Source: Lineus longissimus (taxonomy: Eukaryota > Nemertea > Pilidiophora > Heteronemertea > Lineidae). Taken from it: a stretch of DNA of 64,000 nt. Of this stretch, positions 51,721 through 64,000 are shown in pieces. The stretch covers positions 12,893,431-12,957,430 of the forward strand of contig NC_088322.1 of the NCBI RefSeq assembly GCF_910592395.1, read 5' to 3'. Each line of letters opens with the position of its first letter. Position 1 is the first letter of the stretch. The notes under the pieces were generated by a model that saw nothing but the letters and a program-made list of their open reading frames with translations, searched no databases and was not told the origin of the DNA. A program made the position numbers and the translations under genes.

Positions 51721-54700
51721 TTGATTCTGACCATAGCCGAATCCTCTTACTTCTTTTGCCACTTTCAAATGATACGGGCAGCATCCGAAATCCCTATTTT
51801 CAATGAACGGTGATGCCAGTTTAGCATATCCTAATCATAACGGGTGACAAGTCTGTAGAAAACGTCTCCACAAATAGAATGACAACTGACGATGGACCTG
51901 AATTCCAGATCGTTGCTATCACTGATGGGTAAACTGGTTCCCAGATGGGGGATGTATCCCACAAATTGTACTGGCAGCATAATCGCCAACGTAAATAGGC
52001 TGCATGTAAGTTGATCAAAATACAAGTACACCAGTTAAACTCACTATCCAATTTAGAAAATTCCTGAGCATCCGCAAATGTAATTCGGGAACTTGCCGTG
52101 TCGTAAACAGATATTGTTATTCAAAGCACCTGAAGTTACCTTCAATCGGGGTGGAGTTTTTCATGTATCGCCTCATCAGAAATACCAGTTCTGCCAATTT
52201 TACACATTGATGATTTTAATCAGAAAAACGGGTGGTTTCCTGAGGGGGAGCTTTTAATGGGTCTCTAAGCTACTGGAGATATACGTAATTGGACCACGCG
52301 CCAATTATCATTCCTCAAATTTGATTGAGATAAGTCACCTATCCAGAAAATGATATCTCTTTCGGGATTACGTGAGGGAGGGTCGTGTGTTACTTGGCTG
52401 AAACCTCATTTCGGATGAGATAAGTTTGTTCGATCAGGGGATTGGTCAAATACAGTAATTTAACGACCCATTTACCAGTATTATCTCTCAAACTTTTTAC
52501 AACCAGTTAGCAGAAGGAGACTTTCATAACTGTTTTTTCTTTGACATGCTTTTTCGTGACTGATTTTAGCCTTTCTTACCAACTAAACGTTGGAATTCGT
52601 CGTTGTTGCTGGACTTGTTCCTAACTTACTTAATAATAACTAATAGCAAGGATGTGTCGGTACTTTATCATATTTATTCAATAATCTGCTGACAATTATA
52701 TAGGAGAGAGGTTTCATTACATTCGTGCTAGTCTTGCAAGAGCAACCATTGCAAACAAGATCAGATGCAACCAGCAAGCACTATGCGATTTACAACGAAA
52801 CGTATTTTGTGGTTGAGATGTTAGTGTGATAACACACACATTGTACCTACATTTGCGTCGTACATGTACCCGTATTTCAGAAATTAGGTGAAATGGTAAC
52901 AACCCGAAATAAAAAAAATGAAACCGTGTAGATTCCGAAAATTAAAAAATTTCTCAACACTTTTGTGTTGCAGTATTGTGTCGAAGTTGTATTGAGATTT
53001 TCACGTTGAATTGTGTTGATATTTTTCAGCGGAAAACAGGCTACGCGTCACTTGTCATCAGGCGTTTGACCAATCTCTGCCTCAGTGAACTGTCCATGGG
53101 AGCGATACTTGTCGAATCACATGCTATCGCCTGACTGGCGCTAATCTATGGCGATTTTCGCACCAACTTTCTTCTTCGACAAGAATTATTATAAAGATTC
53201 GTGGATTTCGTCAGCTGGAATTGCATACATTTTTATCACTACCGGTCATACTCGGTCAAAGAAGTCGAAACAAAAACGTTCGGAAGTGCCGCTGTCCTCC
53301 AGTAATGTCCGTAGGATATAAGGTGCATCAATTGACCAAATGAAAAGTTTCTACAACCTGGCGGTATGTGGACTAGTAGATTTGCAATAACCTACCGCGA
53401 TTTATGGACTGAAATAATTTCTATAAACTGGCCTCGATAGATAAGTAGACGATCTATAATCTGATTCGATAAATAGAATTGTCTAAAATCTGCCTCGATG
53501 ATTAAGGATTGTCTGTAAACATCGATGCGTTTTATAATCTTAAGCATTTTACTACCTTAACGTGTTAGTAGGTTTAAACCGGATAAACTTCAAACGGTTT
53601 CAGTTGACAAGATTGTTTCCTGGGGATATCAACTGTATGAAACATCAAACAGAGACATCAATAGTGTAAGATGGACATGGCCCAAAATAACCCTGATTAA
53701 CTTAGTATATTACGTTCCGGTGTACCTGCTTAGCATAATCCTCTGTGGAGATGAGGGGCTTTTACTTGCAGCTTGGCGATACACGTAGCCAGATGATCAG
53801 GAACGCCACTTCTGCGGAATACAATGGCATTTTGGACGTGCAGTTGGATGGATAAAAGGGGCGTCTGTACCGCGCCAATATGAAAATGCACCAATGCGCA
53901 CGGAATATCTCCCATGTGGGACTATTACCATGCGACCAAGAGACCATTCAATGATTCTCTGTAATTTATGTAATTACAGTACTCTTCTATCAGTATGCGT
54001 TCATTTTGAACCTTTTTTCGGTATGCAAGAAAGCTAAGTTACCTCGAGAATTGTAAATGGGATAGCCTCATCATACCTTGATAGATCTTCTCGATCAAAG
54101 ACCATCTAATCTGTTGGGAAAGATAGCTTTCTTGTTGTACTATGTCACAAAAAATCGTCAAGATGTTCTTTGCGATGCTATTACTTTGCGCTCATCACTT
54201 CCTCGCAGAAAACTGATAGGCAGGTTTCGTAATTCCTACAAAGCGTTATACGAATGACGAAGTACGAATGTTCTTTTTATTGACGACGGTTTTTGAAATG
54301 TTCCTTGATTCCTGGTGCGTATGAAAGCTGATATATGAGTGTCCGGGACATTATTTCGCGCAGACCTTGATGACTCCAAATATCTTCGTACTTCATTCGT
54401 AAGGGTTGCAATGACATCCAGCTTCATACACATTCAATCAGTAATTGTATAATGCTTCGATCAAATGACAAGTCAGAATCTGTACGAGGTTTCACGACAG
54501 TTCTCTATACTCTATTATGTACATGTACGTCACTCCGAAATGCAATGGTTGAGGGTACCCAGTGCGCACTACGGGGAAGTGCATTATAATTCCGTGGCAA
54601 TCTTTCCATGTCAGCCGTCCTACCCTCGTGTGCGTACAACACAGTTCTCATTGAAGCCGAGCTACAGACAACTGAGCTAGCATTTGCCCTGCAACATTTA

Positions 54701-56500
54701 GAAGTGTTTACCTCAATTCAACCTTTTTTTTCTTCTTTAAATCGACGACCTACCAGTCTGAACAACCAGACATCAACTAATATTCTTGTCTGAGGATTGA
54801 TCTCATCGAGCCTTCCCCATGTTCGATACCTGTTATCGGAATAAATCATTATGCGCATTATCTTCATCGAACTTTACCAATACCAGCTGTAGAAGAGTAT
54901 CTAACTAGATTTTATCTAGTTTATCGATAGATACAATGCAAAACGCCCTGAGGCAAGTTGGTGGGTTCTTAAGTGTGGCTGGTCAGACTGTACCACTATC
55001 AGCCACAACATAAGCATCCAAGTTAATTGATTAAAGAACATCTTGTATTAGGTAGTCTAATTATCAAAATCTATTACCATGGTCGAGTGTATTGTCCACT
55101 ATAGAGACCCCCTAATGTTGTTTATATGTAAGTGTTCTAAGTGCTTCTTGACTTTCTCGTTATTTCTGTCTGGATAGAAAAAAAAGAAACATATGATGAT
55201 AAAGCACTATTGTGGAGCCATCTTATCAAATCAATATGTTTTGACATGTATCATTCGTAAGCCACGCATTTCCGGGAACACTTTAATAAACGTTTTTACC
55301 AGAAAAAGTGAGTGTGTGTACGTAGCATGGTGCAACATAGCCAATATCATTTAGTTAAAGAAAAGACAGGAGCGTCATACCTCTTCCAAACATGCAGTAA
55401 AACCGGTTAATAGTCGTCTAAAAGTATCCATTGGATCGGAAGACGAGTCTTCAAAAAAGTGGCACGATATCCTGTTTCTTGTCACACTCGAACGACGTGA
55501 GAAGTGAACAAAAAATTCATTATCGCGTGTTGCTAGGCTTTTCGACTCATGCTTGGCTAGTTCTCTGCAATCCTTTAGTGACCTACGTACCACTTCATAT
55601 TCTCGACTGGTTGACCGTGATAACTTATGTTCCGTGTAGTGTTTGCTCAACGGTAATACTTTTTTACAACTACGGTTCGCTTTTAATGTACATGATATGA
55701 CTTGTAGATACTCGCTGGCTTAAGAAGTTAGAAATGTGGACCTTCTCAGTCAGCTGAAACAGATTATCTGAGAATCAACAAATTGAAGGGATGTCCAGAA
55801 TCCTTCCTTTAAGGCACAATGAAATTGTGCGTGTAAGGGTGTTGGGTGCTTCCAGCTCTTAGTGAAATTACCTAAATCCAATCAAACATATTGCCCAATG
55901 ACTTCACCTCGAAGTTCTAGCGATGATACCTATCATCCAGATACTCGGTACCTTCACTCATCACAAGTAATTGTGTATCTTTAAAAGGCGCGATTTTTGT
56001 ATTTTCCAGTGATATGTAACATGAATTCATCTTTTTAAAAGTGTGCATTTTAAATGGTGGTCACCAGCCATTGACCTAATCCGTTGACGTTGGGCACATA
56101 CTCGAATAACTGACTGTCTCTTGGCACCTGCCGGAACGCCTTAAGGGAATCCAATAAATGTATTCTCAGAACCGTCAATTGTCAACCACCTTGTCGTCTC
56201 TTTGTGTGTGACAAATACGGCAGAAGATTCATCGCTTTTGGTATTGACTGTATACCTTTGCTTAAATGACTTTATTGGCTTTTCTAATCTGAATGAAGTG
56301 TTCTCCGTGGCTTCTTGAAATAGCCAATAGGGAGAAGACATACCCACAAACAGGGACTCATCTGAGTGCCATTGAGTGATATTGAAATAGACAATACAGA
56401 ATGTGGACAAGAATGCTTCACCCGGTCTCCGCAGAAATCAATCAGGGGTTTCAAGGAGCATCCAGAAGGCGCTCACTTGAACTCGACCCGTAGGGGAACT

Positions 56501-56581
56501 GGTGACTCGGCCGGGAGTCGAACCCACAACCTCCCTCCTGATCATGCGGCCGACTTTCTTCCATTGCGCTACCGCTGCCCC
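56501..56581 (-). mobile_element. tRNA-derived SINE head, best preserved in the window
   Basis: Minus strand: A box in GGCAGCGGTAGCGCAATGG (+ 56561-56579) and a perfect B box GGTTCGACTCC (+ 56514-56524), followed by CGGCCGAGTCACC. The region between has CATGATCAGGAGG, typical of tRNA-derived SINE heads. The stems do not pair like a functional tRNA. Confidence 0.7.
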
Positions 56582-59500
56582 ATCGACACAATCCTGAATA
56601 GACTATGGCCTGAATGCTTCACTTCCAAGAAAAAAACAACCTCGATGCTATTGTATTGGTAAAACGCTACCTCCCTGTCACTCAATTTGTCAGTCGATTA
56701 GAAGTATATCCGAGCATTTCTATAACCCATACTCAATGTCATCTGCGGAAATTGCTTGATCACGTGTAGAGATAGTGAACGTGTCTTGCGTACGCTGCGA
56801 TGCAAATGGTTCATTAGACCTTGGAAGCGCCATAGCACAGATGAGACTTCGCGCCAAATTAGCAAAGCTTGTGACTTTATTATTTCATCTGTTGTTGTTC
56901 GTGATGATGGCCTGGTCTTCTCTCTTTTATCGTTCAATGTGACACTGGGGAATTAGTTCGACTATCCATCTACGAACGGGTGTGATTCTGTGTTGATTGA
57001 GTCGACAATGATTTGTGAATGCAGTACTCAGGATTCATGATGCCAAAGATAACTTTCACCCTACCCCGGTGGTTTCTTTTATTGCATGATCGGAGTGGAG
57101 AATGTAAACACCTTTCACTTCTGTAAGATATCTAATTTTCATTTTAATCGAGTTGTTCTTAGTCATCAGATGCAATCATGGCATTATCGTTTTTATAACA
57201 GGGAATATTAAAAGAAAAACGGTTTGGACAAAATTGAAATGTTGAACGTACATGTACATCAACACAAACCTTCTCGAAAACAATGTCGGTTCCATGCAAA
57301 AGTTGAAATATCAAAAGCTGCTGAAATATTGTTATTCAAATGCGATCAATTCGACACACGAGAATACCATTGAGGATACTATTCAATGTAACAGTTGTAA
57401 ACCTTTCCGAATAATATATTTTGTGGTGTAGGTACAAATTGCATGAATTATTCAAGGAACCTTCCCAGACTTTTGCAGGCTCAACATCCACTGTTTACGG
57501 CGCTATTTACACTCTGTAAGCAGGATATGTGTGTGTTGTACCAAAACGGATGCCCTGAACTATTGACTGGAGTCGGATGCTTCTTGAAATTGCGTCATAT
57601 CAAACTCCAAAGACCACAAAGTGTCATCCAAACTGCCAGCAAACCCGGGAAGTTGCCGAAAAGTAAATGTTCTTGCCTGGATTTGGTAAGGGATTTGGTG
57701 TCTCTTTGGACTGACTGAAAAAAAGTTTATTTGAAAGAGGCAATGAAATATTTTGAAGAGCATTCCAGTTTTTATTGAAAATACTGCAAAGCTTTGATTC
57801 ATCTTTGTGACCTGAAGTAATTACTTTTCTGACCCTTTCCGAATTCACGACGGCGACAGTTTCCGACCTTATGGCTGTAAGAACTTCAAGCCAGTATGTT
57901 GCGGACATGAAAGTAGACTAGCCCGTGGCAATTTCCATCGCTGACTTATACGAACATTGTATTTGCCATCTAAAACACCTCTGCCTCTTCCAGTTAGCCC
58001 TGGCTGTAATAAATCGGTCACGACAGTTGATCAAGGGAGGACCTGCCGGGAGGGACAAGGGATTTTAGCGGTCATAATGCAATTGTGAGAAATAGACACG
58101 GTTAGTAATGGAATTAGTCATTGTTTATTAAGCACTCTCCTAATTGCTTTTGGCACCGATTTGTTGAAGGAGAGTTCTGAAATGTATGTTGGGCGATGTG
58201 TAGAATAACTCGACAATATTTTGTCGAAACAAAATTAAGCCTCAATTTAAACTCGTTGGAAAGTTCATTCCATTATTCCCCGCGTATAAAAAACTGCAGT
58301 AGGGTATCCCACACCATCGATTTTCGAAAATGGAAAAATATCGATGACACAATTTCTCATTAGTACTGCCTTATTCTGCGAATTAAGATACGCGCAGGAT
58401 CAAGAGTTTTTTTCAACATCTTGTCTTTTTCTTCAAGTCGCAGACCAAGTTACTGTGTCGAAACCCGGGAGACTAGTAGACGTCCACTTACAGGGTTATA
58501 TGTATTCATATCTTGAATCAAGCATCACACAACAGCTCTTCTTTCTCTATTATTGCTATTATTGAGTAGCTTTGAGGAGAAACGAGTATTCTGTAACGCA
58601 CTCTCATATCGTGCGTATTAATTGCAGTTGGCAAAACTATTTTTGAAGACCAATGCATACTTGTTGTCTGCAAGCTACTGATTTACTGTTCTAGGTAGCT
58701 CAATAGCATTACGGCGATGCTGAATGCATTAGCAGGCCATTTGTTTACTGTTATTGACCATTAGGGAGTATTAGTCTACAGAAGAACCACTTGGGAATCG
58801 ACTTCGTGACCCAATCCTTTCAACGCAAATGGCCAACACTGTCAATAGATGAACGTCTTATAGTTAAGAGCCAGGTCCTCTTGCTGAAAATCTTAAAGTT
58901 GAAAATGAATTTGAATTTGAATTTTCCAATATTGTGTCAACATTTTAATCAACATCGCGTTATGCACGCTCATATCATTTGTAGGTCAATTTTCATCACG
59001 TTTGCGTGACTAGTTACTGCTCTGCTGTTGTTTCTATTCTGCCGTAAAAGGTTTGATGTTTGAAGTTTGAAAAATATGAGTGTGATCATAAAGCAACGAG
59101 GTGCAAACAGGAAGAATATGATGCTGTTTTACATTGAAACATTTTGTTTCCTTTACAGTTCGTTTGGTTATTCTCCAGAGTATCGTAAAACAGTAGACCT
59201 GGGAATCGGCCTCCTGCTGCTAACACATGGTGGATTTTAAAAAATTGGAATAGAAAATTCGTTGCAATTAAAGGCAAACAAACAAATTCATTAGAAATCC
59301 TCAATATTTTCCCAATGGTAAATGCAATTTGCCATCATTAACCTTGAAGGAAAAAATTCCTCGACCATCCAAGTAGTTAATTGGAACATCGTCAATATTG
59401 AATTCCAATGGCTCTTCACGTGTTCAAGTGTACCTTTCAAGCTACTGCGTAATGACTGGAGTAGATTTTTCGTAAAATGGCAGCAGCGTTTAGCTGCGTG

Positions 59501-60150
59501 CCATCGAAATGTTACCCACTCAACGATCATCAAATGTGAAAAAAAACGTAAAATACAAATAAAACGAAGTTTAATTTCTCGCGAAAGGATGCAAACCAGC
59601 AGGTTCAAGCATGGTGACATCGTTTCTGAAATCATAGTGGTGAACGAATGTGATTGGAAAGGTTGCAAACTTTGAAAGATGGAATTCCCGTGGATCTGTT
59701 GAGAATGAACAATTAACTGATTCTTATTGATATTAATTTGATTTTTACGATTTACTAAATTTACGAGTTTTTTTTTCGGCCAGTGAATTTCGTACGATCA
59801 CTTTACAATAAATAGCTAGAGTAACGCGTGCCACGAAATCACATAGAGCTAATTATTTTCGTTATTTCACTGGTGTGTAGTATTGGCTTGAATTTTTGAT
59901 CTGAAAACAGGATGAGGTAATCATGGCACGGTTAATGTGCTACACTACAGTTGGCTTTAGATATATTATTGATTAAATGTGAGAACGTGAGAATGTTATT
60001 TTGTTAGAAAAAAAAACGTTTTATAGTTATAACGTGGGTGCAAACTGAATTTTATATTGTAAACCTGAAATCAGTATGCACCTTCGCGTGCCTTGTGTCG
60101 TATTTTTAGTGCTTCAATTGCAATTCAATACTGTATCAAGAGGGTTCTTC

Positions 60151-60178
60151 GTCTCGAGCAGATCATTTTGAAAGCGGC
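60151..60178 (+). repeat. Short direct repeat, copy 1
   Basis: A 28-bp block, GTCTCGAGCAG..TTTGAAAGCGGC, matching 60812-60839 at 25 of 28 positions. Looser similarity (ACAGATGTG) follows both copies. Confidence 0.6.
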
Positions 60179-60811
60179 TAGAGTTCTAACAGATGTGTCA
60201 CAAAGAGATGTTGGTCACCGTTAGTGGTAAATTCAACCGCCTTGCATTGCCAATTCCATTAAAAGCCAGAGGTACCTCGGGCTAATTCATAACCATGGCA
60301 CTTTATGACATGTTACATTCATAGCATCACCCCTATTCTGCTCTTTCATCCAATAATGATAGTGGGGCTTAAGGGTACTTTTATGGTATGAAAATATTGT
60401 TGTAGATCGGAAGTAATATAAATATAGCGGCGAATTTACTTCCGATGACCTAAGGAAATCTTACCAGTGCCATTAGTAATATCGTATATGCACTTTTCAC
60501 AACACAAGAACGGATCAGTTGGCACCAAACTCGAAAGTGAAACATTCTCTGTCAGACGATGCAAATCTAATCTGCTATATACATGAATATGTCAACTGCG
60601 GGGAAGAGAAGAATATAGGCCATGATGAATTAGGTGATATCGCAGCATAATAAAAACTTTCCCTCAAAAATAGCTGCACGATGACCAGATTTACAAATCA
60701 CGAAAATATTCAATGCAATCATCAGTCATTTTTTTTCATTTTATTTTTTGGCGAAATACCGGCAAAAGACATAATGCATGTTTTCCGATATGGCATCGTC
60801 TTTGAGGGATA

Positions 60812-60839
60812 GTCTCGAGCAGTTCGCTTTGAAAGCGGC
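60812..60839 (+). repeat. Short direct repeat, copy 2
   Basis: Second copy of the 60151-60178 block, 661 bp away, same orientation. Confidence 0.6.
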
Positions 60840-63800
60840 AACTATTGTGTTATTACAGATGTGGAGACGTGTCGGAAGTATCGCAAAAGGCTAACTCCAC
60901 CGCGATCGAAGGGCGGAAACAACTGTTTTCTCATCAAAATACATAAAAACATGAATTGCAGCACATACAGATTCCGTTCTCATTATGCGAGGGCCAAGCT
61001 TTTTCTGCCCCCTACATTTTCCGAGCAAGGCTATATACAAAAACAAAACTAATGAGTATGCGTGCTGTACATCTCGATGTGGTAATTACTTCTGAAGAAC
61101 TGTTTGCGTGGTAGGGGGATAGAACATGACATTTCCCTCAGCCGTGCCAAATCAAGCTTTATTAAAAAGGATCCCGGGGTAGTTGCGTGGGGTGGGGATG
61201 GTGAGTGTGATAGAGTAGTGTACTTGCACTTAACGTAACTTGGATAATCTTGTTAAAAAAACCCAGAAGAAGCCAAAATGAATACATGCATATGCATTGA
61301 TAGAGAAAAATGAAAGTAGTATCATAAAAATGATAATAACTAGTAGACTTACATGTACATAGTGCTAAATCCAACTGGTTTCATTCACCCAAAGCCCTTC
61401 ACATTATTCCCCCTTGCATTTAGCCTATACGTCATGATTCAAGCTCCATTCTCTTGACAGGACTGGTCCGAGCCGTAGCTATACAGCACTCAGGACTAAC
61501 ACTCATATTTTGCAATGTCTACCAGACCTAGATTTGTGTATGATGGTAAACCTAACAAACCCTGCTAAGTAAATGCCCACTCTCATTTGCTTATCATTCA
61601 GTGTGGCCGTCACCAGGTTTTATGTCAAACTGTATAGTCCTATCAGCTGACAGTCATACAGTGCTATTGATGCTGTCACCGAGATATACTTGGATCTGGC
61701 ATGGAACTGTATTATTTCACTCGATCAATGTAGAAATATATCATCGTCTACATGTCGGTTCCAAATTAAACTTTTGTGGTCAATTTATTTTGCATCTTCA
61801 CTGTATACATTTTGTGTTTACATTACACACCGGTACTGTATTGCACTCTGCAATGTACTAACATATCACCTCTGCAAATGATAAATGATAGGAGTGGGCC
61901 TGGGGATGTATCTATAGTAAACTTCGTGAGGAGATGCTTCTGCCGGGTAGTGTTAAGTTCACCTTGTTTCACAGCTAACAAACCGCACGTAAGTGATGAA
62001 TGATGTCTTCGTTGTCAGTATATACAATACCTGTTTTGCAATGCATGCATTTACGCAGGCTATGGACTCGTTTTAGAAGTCAACTGCTTCATATAAGATG
62101 AAAACGGGAAAAGACGGTGGTTAAATACATCTTTAAAGCATAATGTCAACAGAATGCAACATATTCAAACATTTTATTTGGTCAACATTTTACAATTTTA
62201 CAGACACTTGTACATTTACTGGTAGTTATTTCACGTTTACCTACGCCAACTCAGTGTCAAAGCATACACGGAGGTTCATTACACGTTGAAGGAAACTGGT
62301 GACAATTGGTAACAAAGTAAATGCTTCGATAAAATGTGGACAGCGGGGGTGCACGAACACGAACACGACGCCTTGTGTTGATTTTTTATATTTATATACA
62401 CATAATGGACTCATTTTCGCTGATGGAAAGTCACATTGTTCGAGTCACCTAGTACAACAGGAATAGAAAAAAAATGTCAGCTGCTATATGTAAATAATAA
62501 GGCCCGAAACCTGTATGAGAACGGGCCCTAAAGCTGTGCATTTGTAAACGAACTCTATTGTAATGCCTATGCGTAGAATAATGGATAAATAGGCTTGATG
62601 AAACAAGCGTTACACCCAATAAACCCAATAAACCTAGAGATGGAAGCTTTTTGAAAACATCTCTGACCACCGGTTTAAAAAAGCACCATGAGTCTAACGC
62701 ATTGTGACAGGGGAAGATGATAATTCAAACACTGATCGCCTTTGCCGCAATCTCAGTCGTGGGGGATCAAAAAGTCGAGCATGTTGATGACCCTCGATCC
62801 ATCTCGATGTGCCTAAATCCCTTCGGCAATAATGTGTAATTGGCTTCTCAATGCAGACGAAAAGAATATAATTGACCATTCGTTGCTTTAGGGTGGTTAA
62901 ACAAAACCGCTGTGTCACGCCATATTTTTCAATTCTGATGCGGTATGTGTGAGTATGGCTCATCGAGGCCGCTTGAAGTTCAAATTTACTGAACTGGAAT
63001 CAGTAGTCACACAATGTGAAGCGTCGAATGCAAATGACCTTTGGCGTATCACCTTTTAAACCGAGTTTGATCGTTTAACTTTAGTTCCTTTTCGGTTTTT
63101 TCAATTTCTCCTATTCTTCACACAACTAACTTGGTATGACGAATCTCGCGAAAATGTTTCAGGCATTTTAATGCTTTACCCTTATATTGAAATGTTCAGT
63201 GCACAGTCATGCAAAATCGCACTTCTCTGTGACAAAGGCGCCATCGAGTGATTAGTCTGTCTCTCCTCAATCCTCTGGCCGTGACTTCCGGCTGGTTTCA
63301 ACCGATCTCGATGACTCGTTGATTCTGCTCGACCGCCCTGCTGCAGACTTGGTCGATTATCTTTCCTTCGACGAGTGCGAAGTGATTGATTCCAGCCATA
63401 CCGATTCAACACAAAAATATTTTGTAAAGGCAACTGACAGACGAGCAGTCTATATCACCCATTGCGTAGTCTCAGAACCTGTCCCACATTATATCAGCAT
63501 CATCCGTGCAACGCGGACGCGGGTCGAAACTAAGACGCTGCTAAATAGCCTATACCGAGCAAACGTTTTTGGGTCGACTTTCAACCAATCCTTATTGTGA
63601 TGACAAAAGCAACACTGGCCTTGAAATTATTCTGCTGTTGATAAGGTTTGTCGTATGCAGTCGTTACTATTAACAATGATGGAAGCAGTGTCAAAAGCAC
63701 CAGTGTAAATCACTCTATTCTGCGTCGGAAAGGTATTTTTGACACACCCTAAAATAATTACAGCTACTGGCAGCTTAAAAACCGTAGAATCATAAATCAT

Positions 63801-64000
63801 TAAAAGTTTATTTTTTGAAAACAAATTTTATTAAACTATTCGGACTGATCGAGAATTATCCTAATGAGTATGTTATCCATACAAATTAAAATAAAACACC
63901 GACAGCCCATAAAAAAGTTGCCCACCTAATCGGCAGCTGGTTCTCATCAACTTACTGACAATTCAAATTTCGCAGTCGGTCAATTAAAATACAAGAATTG

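Larger units (their letters stand above)
48098..64000. other. Long unannotated stretch with SINE heads
   Basis: No recognised gene. The longest ORF (50228-50782 plus, 184 codons) runs through a G14 homopolymer and overlaps another open frame, so it is not credited. Antisense ORF pairs at 55375-55700, 59291-59675 and 63182-63600 match nothing. SINE heads and short repeats are listed separately. Confidence 0.4.

Noticed and set aside
55375-55650. Minus-strand charged ORF ending at a GTATGA donor-like site
   Set aside because: No good acceptor or ATG start, no family, and a long antisense ORF over the same DNA.
56501-56581. Possible functional tRNA gene
   Set aside because: A and B boxes are good, but the acceptor and anticodon stems do not pair, so it was called a SINE head instead.

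Overview
The window is eukaryotic nuclear DNA, most likely from a marine invertebrate animal. It is AT-rich and gene-poor, with spliced exons bounded by GT-AG sites, long non-coding stretches, microsatellites, tRNA-derived SINE heads and non-autonomous DNA transposons. The receptor family fits a bilaterian such as a lophotrochozoan or invertebrate deuterostome. The phylum cannot be fixed from what I can read. There are no bacterial-style operons and no CRISPR arrays.

One gene is recognised with confidence: a vasopressin/oxytocin(vasotocin)-type G-protein-coupled receptor on the minus strand. A large exon (7054-8080) encodes the N-terminus and TM1-TM6 and ends in a phase-1 donor where this family classically has its intron, between TM6 and TM7. 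Downstream lie two separate TM7 exons in tandem: exon A (from 4415) and exon B (from 3646). Each begins after a good acceptor, in the same phase, with the same split alanine codon and a near-identical TM7. They then encode unrelated cytoplasmic tails. Both end at a GTAA in phase 2, so the apparent stop of each may be the TAA inside a 5' splice site. This points to mutually exclusive internal exons with a shared terminal exon. One weak candidate for that exon is at 2623-2770. This exon pair is the most notable thing in the window.

Layout: 1-8260 is the receptor locus. 8261-31998 is mostly unannotated DNA with local tandem duplications, a (TCA)n microsatellite, a 490-bp TTAA-flanked foldback element (21357-21846) and a 1070-bp pogo/Tigger-like element flanked by TA (23077-24146). 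31999-34727 holds a possible plus-strand first coding exon (31999-32434), an about 80-bp minisatellite and a small well-bounded minus-strand exon (34627-34727). 47872-48097 is a probable first coding exon of a secreted protein on the minus strand. 48098-64000 contains three SINE-like tRNA heads and short repeats, with no recognised gene.

Only the receptor has a known job: a seven-transmembrane plasma-membrane receptor for a vasotocin-like neuropeptide. The other candidate exons match nothing I recognise. Spliced genes with short exons could be hidden in the long blank stretches, because I could only judge exons by reading frames and splice motifs.
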